From NCBI GenBank assembly GCA_030609125.1, contig JAUWCW010000047.1:1-10063 (forward strand): 10,063 nucleotides of DNA. The letters run 5' to 3'. Origin of the DNA: JAUWCW01 sp030609125 [NCBI: Candidatus Rokuibacteriota bacterium]. Lineage in GTDB: Bacteria > JAUVQV01. How positions within the stretch are numbered: position 1 is the first letter of the stretch; each line of letters opens with the position of its first letter. The notes under the pieces are model-generated. The model had not been told where the DNA came from and did not search any database. It was given only the letters and a program-made list of their open reading frames with translations. Of the stretch, positions 5,542 to 10,063 are shown piece by piece. A program made the position numbers and the translations under genes.

Positions 5542-6605
5542 GCCTCTCCGCAGGGCAGGGTGATGATGACCGAGGTTCCTTCACCCTGGAGACTTTGAAT
5601 GTCGATGCGTCCCCCGTGACGCTCGACGATCTCCCGGACAAGGTAAAGGCCGAGACCGCTGCCGTTCGCTCTGAGGGACGTAAAGGGTGTGGTGAGCCGG
5701 GAGAGGGACTCGGGCGGGATGCCTTCCCCGGTGTCGCTGACGGTAATGCGGAAGCTGTCGGCGGTGTCTTCGGTGGAGACGGTGATGACTCCGCCGTTCT
5801 TGATGGCGTCACGGCAGTTGGAAAACAGATTGAGCATCACCCTTCGGAACTGCCTCCTGTTGAGCATGACTTCGCGCTGCCTGGCGCGAAAGGCGGTGGC
5901 GATGGAAATGCGGTGCCGGCGGTATTCGTCGCGGATCTCTTCGATGAAGTCGTCGAGAAGATCCTCGGTGAGCGTGGGCTCGCGGTCGCCGCCGGCAAGA
6001 CGCGAGAGCGAAAGGTAGCTGCGAACCACCTCGTTCAGCCTCTCCACCTCTTCCTGCAGAATGGCGACATACCGCCGGAGCTTCTGCGCCTGGGCGCCGC
6101 GCATCTTCTCGACCCGTTCCTGGAGAAGGTCGTTGTTGAGGAAGATCGAGTTCAGCGGAGTGCGGATCTCGTGGGCCACCTTGCCGGCCACGATGGCCAT
6201 GGCTGAGAGCTTCTCCGACTGCTCCAGGCGCTTTCTCATTTCGTGAAAGGCGCTGTCGTCGTGCACCCAGACCTGAAAGTAGACCCGCCGCGAAGACGTT
6301 CTCAGCCGCTGCAGCCTCACCGTCACGGGCGCCTTGTCGCCGGAGGGAAGAAACACCTTGACCTGAATTTCCTCGGCGGGAAGATCCTTTCGGCGTGAGC
6401 GCATGAGAGAGTAAAGGACCTGGGCCGGCTGGAAGACGTCGTCTATCGACGTGCCGATAAGGGCGGCCGGTGAGGTTCTCAGAAGGTCCCCGGCGGCGGT
6501 GTTGCAGGTGGCGATTCTGCCCCGGCGGTCAAGAACAAAACAGGGAAGAGGCGCGCTCTGAATGAACGCGTCGCGGTCTGCCAGCACAGCTGGAATTTTT
6601 TTCAT
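5538..6605 (-). CDS. Soluble PAS-domain histidine kinase
   Basis: A 355-residue sensor kinase, partner of the downstream NtrC-family regulator. An N-terminal PAS domain (about 10-115) begins DAFIQSAPLPCFVLDRRGRI. The dimerisation domain carries the phosphorylated histidine H145 in VAHEIRTPLNSI. The ATPase domain shows an N-box (LNLFSNCRDAI, about 258-268), G1 (VSDTGEGIP, about 290) and G2 (GSGLGL, about 315-320). No transmembrane segment or signal peptide is visible, so it senses something in the cytoplasm, or a ligand or redox state through PAS; no cofactor-specific residues are obvious. ATG 6605 is preferred over two TTG codons 6 and 9 bases upstream, because the predicted transcript starts near 6613. 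There is no Shine-Dalgarno sequence. The N-box has Cys where Ala is usual (NCRDA), a minor oddity. Confidence 0.95.
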   Translation of the reverse strand: MKKIPAVLADRDAFIQSAPLPCFVLDRRGRIATCNTAAGDLLRTSPAALIGTSIDDVFQPAQVLYSLMRSRRKDLPAEEIQVKVFLPSGDKAPVTVRLQRLRTSSRRVYFQVWVHDDSAFHEMRKRLEQSEKLSAMAIVAGKVAHEIRTPLNSIFLNNDLLQERVEKMRGAQAQKLRRYVAILQEEVERLNEVVRSYLSLSRLAGGDREPTLTEDLLDDFIEEIRDEYRRHRISIATAFRARQREVMLNRRQFRRVMLNLFSNCRDAIKNGGVITVSTEDTADSFRITVSDTGEGIPPESLSRLTTPFTSLRANGSGLGLYLVREIVERHGGRIDIQSLQGEGTSVIITLPCGEA

Positions 6606-6619
6606 TAGCAACAAAAAAA

Positions 6620-6648
6620 ATTGTAAGGAGAGATGGAAATCATGTCAA
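6620..6648 (-). promoter_or_regulatory. Sigma-70-type promoter of the kinase/activator operon
   Basis: Minus strand: perfect -35 TTGACA (6648-6643), 17-base spacer, -10 TACAAT (6625-6620, 5 of 6). The predicted start near 6613 leaves only about 8 bases before ATG 6605, so the mRNA would have a very short leader without a ribosome binding site. Confidence 0.8.
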
Positions 6649-6660
6649 CGTAAAATGCGA
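6648..6660. promoter_or_regulatory. Degenerate copy of the activator-site palindrome
   Basis: ACGTAAAATGCGA matches the right half TGCGA of the palindromes at 4103-4197 fully and the left half at 3 of 5 bases. It touches the kinase -35 box, a position suited to autoregulation by the activator. Could be chance. Confidence 0.35.
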
Positions 6661-6710
6661 AAAAAAGATGACGGAGGAAAGAGATCAGGAGACTCAAAAG
6701 GGTATATCCG

Positions 6711-6740
6711 TTGACGGCCGCGAAGCACAAGGAGTAAAAT
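6711..6740 (+). promoter_or_regulatory. Sigma-70-type promoter of the HEAT-repeat gene
   Basis: TTGACG (6711-6716, 5 of 6), 18-base spacer, TAAAAT (6735-6740, 5 of 6). The start would be near 6747, about 4 bases before ATG 6751. The AAGGAG at 6729-6734 lies in the spacer and is 16 bases from the ATG, too far for a normal ribosome binding site. Confidence 0.6.
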
Positions 6741-6750
6741 CAGCGGCGCG

Positions 6751-7599
6751 ATGACAGTGAACGAGGATCTTGCAATACTGTACAGGGAAAAGAAGCTCGG
6801 GGAAGTGGAGCAGATGCTTCGCCGGGAACCGTCTCTGCTCCGGGAGACGGAAGGGCTTTTCGCCGAGGGAGACTCCGATTCCGTCAGTGCCCTGCTGCAG
6901 GTAGTGTCAAGAGTGGGATTCGACTATCCCGACCAGGCCAGCCCGCTGGCGCAGGTTGTCTTCGGGCTCATGGAGAGTGACGATCCCTTTGTCCGGATGG
7001 ATGCCGCCCAGGCATTCGCCACTCTCTTCGCGCAGGATCGCTCGTGCGCAGTGATGGGCATTCCGGTGCTGCACCGGCTTCTCGATGACGGCAATTCGCT
7101 CGTGCGCGGTGATGCGGCGCAGGCCATCGGCAATATCGGCTTCTACTTCCCCGAACTGGTTGAGGAAGAAGCCGGCCGGCTTCTGTCAATCCTCGACGAA
7201 GGAGACGACGACGACGAGCGCGAGGAGGTGGCTCACGCGCTCGGGAAGATAGGGGCTACCAATCCCGTGCTGCTGAAGGAGATCTTTCCCCGGCTCGTGA
7301 GGGCCCTGGAAAAGACCCGGGAGGCGAGCTGCGGGGGTATCCTCCTGGCTTTCGGTACGGTCGGCCTGCACTACCCGGAATTGGTCAAGAAATACATACC
7401 GAGGCTGCTCGAGTACCTTCAGGGCAGCAATGAGGACACGGTCAAGTACGCCGTCCTCGCCATCGGCAACATCGCGTCAAGTCACCCCGAGCTGGTGGTG
7501 GAAGCCGTTCCGCACCTCGAGAAGGTGTGCGAGGCCGGGGACCCGGATCTGCGGGTCAATGCCCGGATGGCACTCTCCATGATCAAACCGGGTTCCTGA
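6751..7599 (+). CDS. HEAT-repeat protein
   Basis: A 282-residue all-helical repeat protein, the only gene on the plus strand. At least six related units recur about every 36-39 residues: VRMDAAQAFATL (82), VRGDAAQAIGNIG (118), EREEVAHALGKIG (156), the unit around ILLAFGTVG (197), VKYAVLAIGNIA (231) and LRVNARMALSMI (268). Several are followed by a shared (Y/H)PELV segment. This is the HEAT/PBS-lyase-like pattern; such proteins act as docking surfaces for other proteins and have no catalytic residues. No signal peptide or membrane segment is seen, so it is cytoplasmic. It is divergent from the kinase gene and shares its 145-bp regulatory region, suggesting a link to that signalling pair. The first about 75 residues are less regular and may be a separate helical cap. 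The partner is unknown. Confidence 0.88.
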   Translation: MTVNEDLAILYREKKLGEVEQMLRREPSLLRETEGLFAEGDSDSVSALLQVVSRVGFDYPDQASPLAQVVFGLMESDDPFVRMDAAQAFATLFAQDRSCAVMGIPVLHRLLDDGNSLVRGDAAQAIGNIGFYFPELVEEEAGRLLSILDEGDDDDEREEVAHALGKIGATNPVLLKEIFPRLVRALEKTREASCGGILLAFGTVGLHYPELVKKYIPRLLEYLQGSNEDTVKYAVLAIGNIASSHPELVVEAVPHLEKVCEAGDPDLRVNARMALSMIKPGS

Positions 7600-7694
7600 G
7601 GGGATCTTCTGTCCCCTGGCTGCGTTATGCCGTCGCTCAGTTGTGCGGTCCGCCTGAGGCGGAGAACAGAATCCCTCCCTCAGGAACCAGGTTT
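7585..7694. repeat. Long inverted repeat between convergent genes
   Basis: Arms 7585-7602 and 7677-7694 are complementary at 17 of 18 positions, and the left arm contains the HEAT gene stop codon. Inside are two smaller hairpins: AGGGGA/TCCCCT (7599-7617, 7-base loop) and TCCGCC-TGA-GGCGGA (7649-7663). No T-run follows, so it is not a standard intrinsic terminator, but such a fold could end or protect both converging transcripts. It could also be a small non-autonomous element inserted at the gene end. Confidence 0.55.
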
Positions 7695-7802
7695 TGCTTG
7701 ACTGAACGGGGGGAATCCTTTCACCTCACGCGCTCTCGCTGCCGGGTGCGGGCGGACACGGCCTCCGGTTGCCTGACAGGGCCGCGGGGCAGATCGACTA
7801 TC
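7695..7802. other. Spacer between inverted repeat and receiver gene end
   Basis: No coding frame, RNA gene or clear terminator is seen here. With the inverted repeat it completes the 203-bp convergent intergenic region. Confidence 0.5.
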
Positions 7803-8381
7803 TCACGGCATCAGGCCGCTGATCATTTCCTCAAGCTCCTGGGCGTGAAAGGGTTTGACCAGGTAGGCGTCGGCGCCGGAGCGTGTTCCCTCGTCGATGT
7901 CCTTTCCCATCCCCCGCACGGTGACCAGGATAACGGGGATGTGGCTGGTGCGGCCGTCGTCCTTGATTGACTGACAGAGCTCATAGCCGTTGATCTTCGG
8001 CATGATGACGTCGCTGAGGATGAGATCGGGCCTTATCTCCCTCGCCAGGAAGAGGGCCTCTTCTCCGTCTGCGGTGGAGATGCAGTCATGGCCCGCTCTC
8101 TTCACCGTTTCCTCGAGGGCGAAAAGTATGTTCGGCTCGTCGTCGGCGACGAGAATCTTCTTGGCCTCCCTGGTTCCCGTGCGGCGGTCGTGGAGCTGTA
8201 TGAACTCGTCCAGCGAGAATTCGTGGTTGAACCACTTGCGGCGGTATTCGCACTTCTCGCACGTTTCGGCGTTCTGAAATCCCTCGGTGCGGGCAAGCCG
8301 CCAGCAGAAGAGAGACTCCGTCTCCCGGACCGGACAGGGTTTGAAGCAGTTATTGTGCTGCCAGCAGTGTGTGGTTTCCAA
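7803..8381 (-). CDS. Response regulator with N-terminal cysteine-rich (two-CW-like) domain
   Basis: A 192-residue protein. The first about 60 residues hold six cysteines (C6, C12, C16, C26, C41, C44), including CW at 6-7 and FCWR at 25-28 and ending CEKC. This layout resembles the 'two-CW' domains common in anaerobic Deltaproteobacteria and probably binds a metal or an Fe-S cluster. The rest is a complete receiver domain: D80/D81, phosphoacceptor D124 (LILSDVIMPK), T154 and K176 (YLVKPF). No output domain follows. TTG 8381 is preferred because GGAGG (8393-8389) sits 7 bases before it and the protein then begins just ahead of the first CW. The in-frame ATG at 8423 has no ribosome binding site and lies only 5 bases from a TATAAT box. 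No kinase is adjacent, so it is an orphan regulator, possibly combining redox or metal sensing with phosphorylation. Confidence 0.87.
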   Translation of the reverse strand: METTHCWQHNNCFKPCPVRETESLFCWRLARTEGFQNAETCEKCEYRRKWFNHEFSLDEFIQLHDRRTGTREAKKILVADDEPNILFALEETVKRAGHDCISTADGEEALFLAREIRPDLILSDVIMPKINGYELCQSIKDDGRTSHIPVILVTVRGMGKDIDEGTRSGADAYLVKPFHAQELEEMISGLMP

Positions 8382-8428
8382 TCCTGGTCCTCCGGCGCCG
8401 TGATCGCCCTCGCGGTGGAGCATAATTT

Positions 8429-8434
8429 ATTATA
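8429..8434 (-). promoter_or_regulatory. -10 box (TATAAT) before the cysteine-rich receiver gene
   Basis: Perfect TATAAT on the minus strand, 20 bases after the creatininase stop codon. No good -35 box is found at 16-18 bases. The start would be near 8422, giving a leader of about 40 bases to the TTG at 8381 and making ATG 8423 unlikely as the start codon. Confidence 0.5.
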
Positions 8435-8454
8435 CCGGGACGAAGCGGAGTATG

Positions 8455-9195
8455 TTACGGCGCCCTGGGGGGCTCAGGGACTTCCTGGCTTTCAAGTCGT
8501 GAGATGATTCCGGCCAGGTGGCGAACGGCAATCTTCGTCAGCGATTCGCCCTTCTCGGCGCTGGCCCGTCCGGGATTGCCCCAGACGCCGCCTTTCCAGT
8601 ACCTGCGCTTGTCTCTCACGAGTATGTGGGGGGGGAACCCCGGATACTCCTCCGGGGCGGTGCCCCGGACGAGGTCGGGGTGGAGAAAGAGAAGGCGGGA
8701 AGTCTCAACCTCGCCGGCATGAGAGTCGTCTTCGGTTTCGATGATGTCCCGCCCCTCCCTGAGGATCTCGTTGTATTCCGAGACGACGGCTATGCGGGCG
8801 TCGGGGAGCGTCTCCAGCAGCTCCTCTCCGGCATCAAGTATTGTCATGAGGTGCGTTTTGCCGGCGTGTCCTGAGATGAAGATGAAATTTCTCAGACCCT
8901 GCCGGTAGAAGTCACGGCCCAGATCGATCACCAGGGCCCGCAGAACGGTCGTGGAAATGCCGATCGTTCCCGGGTGATCGCGCGTGCTCCTGCAGACCCC
9001 GTAGGGAATGGGGGGGGCCGCGATGGCCCCGGACTTCTCCGCCGCCTGCCGCGCAACCGCCTGGACCTGGAGAGTGTCCGTACCCAGGGGAAGGTGGGGA
9101 CCGTGCTCCTCCACGGCGCCGATGGGCTGGATGATCGTCCGGGTGCGGCGCAGCGCCTCTTCGAACTGCGGCATGGTAAGATGGTCGAGCTGCAT
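8455..9195 (-). CDS. Creatininase-family amidohydrolase
   Basis: A 246-residue cytoplasmic enzyme of the creatininase/MftE/ArfB superfamily, two-metal hydrolases acting on amide or formamide bonds. Metal-site motifs: E29-x-H31...D40 in EEHGPHLPLGTD (matching E34/H36/D45 of creatininase), SGHAGKTH at 108-115 where the family usually has NGHGGN, and DSHAGEVETS at 157-166, the conserved HAGExETS signature. GGVWGNPGRASAEKG at 202-216 matches the conserved C-terminal loop. ATG 9195 is 7 bases after the DtxR-type gene stop, and AAGGA within that gene's end serves as the ribosome binding site, so the two are co-transcribed. Substrate cannot be told: creatinine degradation genes, mycofactocin genes and flavin/deazaflavin genes are all absent from the window. 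Control by a metal-responsive repressor hints at a metal-linked role. Confidence 0.9.
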   Translation of the reverse strand: MQLDHLTMPQFEEALRRTRTIIQPIGAVEEHGPHLPLGTDTLQVQAVARQAAEKSGAIAAPPIPYGVCRSTRDHPGTIGISTTVLRALVIDLGRDFYRQGLRNFIFISGHAGKTHLMTILDAGEELLETLPDARIAVVSEYNEILREGRDIIETEDDSHAGEVETSRLLFLHPDLVRGTAPEEYPGFPPHILVRDKRRYWKGGVWGNPGRASAEKGESLTKIAVRHLAGIISRLESQEVPEPPRAP

Positions 9196-9202
9196 TTTTC
9201 GT

Positions 9203-9871
9203 TCAGTCCTTGCCGGATTTTCCGGAGCGCCAGACCTGTATGTCTCCGGCGATCTCGGCCTCCATGGCAAGCTGGGTGTGCTCGCACTCGAGAACGATCG
9301 TGGGGTAGTGCTGATGGACCTTGATGTTCATCCCCGGCGCGATTCCGAAGGCCATGAGCTTGTGAAGGCGTGACTGGGACTTGGAGCTGAGATAGGCCAC
9401 ACGCCCCTCTTCGCCGGGAGAGAGCTGTGTCACCGGCACCACAAGGCTCTCAACGACCTGCCGGGCCTCACGGCAGCACCTTCCCTCCGGTATGGGAGAG
9501 CCGTGGGGGCACTCGCGGGGGTGACCCAGGAGGGTGCAGATGCTTTCCGTCACCTGGTCGGCGAGGAAGTGCTCGAACTCGCAAGCGCTGTCCTCGGTGG
9601 CTTCCACCTCCATGTTGAGGATGTCGTGAAGGAGCCGCTCCGCCAGGCGGTGCCTCCGGATCACCTGCCGGGCCTCATCCTCCCCCCTGGGCGTCAGCAG
9701 AAGGTTCGAATCCCGGACGACGGCGAGCTCTTTCTCCTCCAGGGCCTCGACGAGCTCCCCGCTGAAAACGATCCTGGAAACCTCTCGGATGGAGTCGATC
9801 TTCCGCAGATCCAGCTCCCGGGCGGACCAGATCGCCTCCAAGGCTTCGTGTATGGCGTGGTCTTCGATCAT
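9203..9871 (-). CDS. DtxR/MntR-family metal-dependent transcriptional repressor with FeoA-like domain
   Basis: A 222-residue repressor. The N-terminal winged helix (about 1-70) has TPRGEDEA at the wing/helix end. The metal-binding dimerisation domain contains HRLAERLL (H74, E78) and EDSACEFEHFLAD, in which C97, E100 and H101 match the primary-site ligands C102, E105 and H106 of DtxR; the usual first histidine of this motif is Glu/Asp here, so the ancillary site may differ. Then comes the family's LGHPRECPHGSPIP. The C-terminal about 145-215 is an SH3-like FeoA domain (LSPGEEGRVAYL ... FGIAPGMNIKV). ATG 9871 (MIEDHAIHEAL) is preferred over the upstream TTG at 9916 because the promoter lies between them. 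By family it senses Fe2+ or Mn2+ and represses uptake genes; no iron-transport gene is in the window, and its only clear operon partner is the creatininase homologue. Confidence 0.93.
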   Translation of the reverse strand: MIEDHAIHEALEAIWSARELDLRKIDSIREVSRIVFSGELVEALEEKELAVVRDSNLLLTPRGEDEARQVIRRHRLAERLLHDILNMEVEATEDSACEFEHFLADQVTESICTLLGHPRECPHGSPIPEGRCCREARQVVESLVVPVTQLSPGEEGRVAYLSSKSQSRLHKLMAFGIAPGMNIKVHQHYPTIVLECEHTQLAMEAEIAGDIQVWRSGKSGKD

Positions 9872-9882
9872 GATGAGAAGAA

Positions 9883-9911
9883 ATTCTAGAGAAAGTGCGG
9901 GTAACTTACAA
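9883..9911 (-). promoter_or_regulatory. Sigma-70-type promoter of the DtxR-creatininase operon
   Basis: Minus strand: TTGTAA (9911-9906, 4 of 6), 17-base spacer, TAGAAT (9888-9883, 5 of 6). Only 11 bases separate the -10 box from ATG 9871, so the transcript would begin about 4-5 bases before the start codon. No recognisable DtxR-type operator was found. Confidence 0.6.
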
Positions 9912-9913
9912 GT

Positions 9914-9936
9914 CAAGTCCGCCCGCGAGGGACTTG
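9914..9936. other. Hairpin between GGDEF and DtxR-type genes
   Basis: CAAGTCC (9914-9920) and GGACTTG (9930-9936) pair around a 9-base GC-rich loop, directly upstream of the -35 box. Without a T-run it is a weak terminator for the GGDEF gene; an operator role is also possible. Confidence 0.45.
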
Positions 9937-9961
9937 CGAGAACGCTTCCCGCGGGGAGGCG

Positions 9962-10063
9962 TCAGCCGGAATGTTCGAAGGTGACGGTCCTGTTTCCGCC
10001 GAACTGCTTGGCGAGGTACATTGCTTCATCCGCTTCGCGGACGGCACCCTTGAGGTCCCTGCC
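9962..10063 (-). CDS. GGDEF-domain protein (diguanylate cyclase), C-terminal end only
   Basis: The last 33 codons of a gene that continues beyond the right edge. EADEAMYLAKQFGGNRTVTF is the conserved final segment of GGDEF domains (ADxALYxAKxxGRNRV type), in which helix and strand follow the active site. The GGDEF motif itself is outside the window, so cyclase activity cannot be judged. The protein ends shortly after the domain, so GGDEF is its C-terminal part. Confidence 0.88.
   Translation of the reverse strand, partial: GRDLKGAVREADEAMYLAKQFGGNRTVTFEHSG

Noticed and set aside
4612-5598. Plus-strand open frame of 328 codons
   Set aside because: Mirror frame of the NtrC-family activator gene, which carries GAFTGA and Walker motifs; no independent start signals or domains.
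7599-7617. AGGGGA/TCCCCT hairpin as an intrinsic terminator of the HEAT gene
   Set aside because: No T-run follows and it competes with the longer inverted repeat; noted only as part of that repeat.
1-10063. CRISPR array, tRNA, rRNA or integron attC sites
   Set aside because: No regularly spaced repeats with unique spacers, no tRNA-like fold and no rRNA sequence recognised on reading both strands; the three palindromes at 4103-4197 are too few and too divergent to be an array.

Overview
The window is high-GC bacterial DNA. Soluble two-component proteins, a sigma-54 activator with a textbook -24/-12 promoter, a cysteine-rich 'two-CW'-like receiver protein, a lysine 2,3-aminomutase-type radical SAM enzyme and a GGDEF protein suggest an anaerobic, Deltaproteobacteria/Desulfobacterota-like organism. 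That assignment is inferred from gene content, not from a marker gene. Apart from one gene, everything is read on the minus strand, so transcription runs from high to low coordinates.

Right part (10063 to 7803, minus): the end of a GGDEF diguanylate cyclase gene; then a DtxR/MntR-type metal-dependent repressor with a C-terminal FeoA-like domain and its own promoter, followed 7 bases later by a creatininase-family amidohydrolase; then a receiver protein with an N-terminal cysteine-rich domain, probably started at a TTG with a strong ribosome binding site.

Middle (7802 to 5538): a convergent spacer with a long inverted repeat, a plus-strand HEAT-repeat protein, a short divergent promoter region, and a soluble PAS histidine kinase. 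The kinase overlaps an NtrC-family sigma-54 activator by 4 bases (ATGA), a typical cognate pair.

Left part (4197 to 1, minus): three 13-bp palindromes (TYGC-centred, TGCGA right half) spaced 40 and 42 bp lie 140 to 222 bp upstream of a perfect sigma-54 promoter. This promoter drives a compact operon: small receiver protein, KamA-family radical SAM aminomutase with both lysine-reading aspartates, GNAT acetyltransferase, then a 479-bp interruption, then two overlapping D-Ala-D-Ala-ligase-like ATP-grasp genes. The simplest reading is that the kinase/activator pair switches on a pathway that makes a beta-amino acid (probably beta-lysine), acylates it and joins it to other molecules by ATP-grasp chemistry. 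The product is not known to me, and this operon is the best candidate here for an undescribed system.

The 479-bp interruption holds a 14-bp hairpin, a stem-loop resembling a degenerate group II intron domain V, a terminator-like inverted repeat and an 82-bp copy (78/82 identical) of the inside of the ATP-grasp gene just downstream. It looks like the scar of a mobile-element or recombination event inside the operon. A further pattern is that four predicted promoters lie so close to their start codons that the mRNAs would have leaders of only about 4 to 8 bases.
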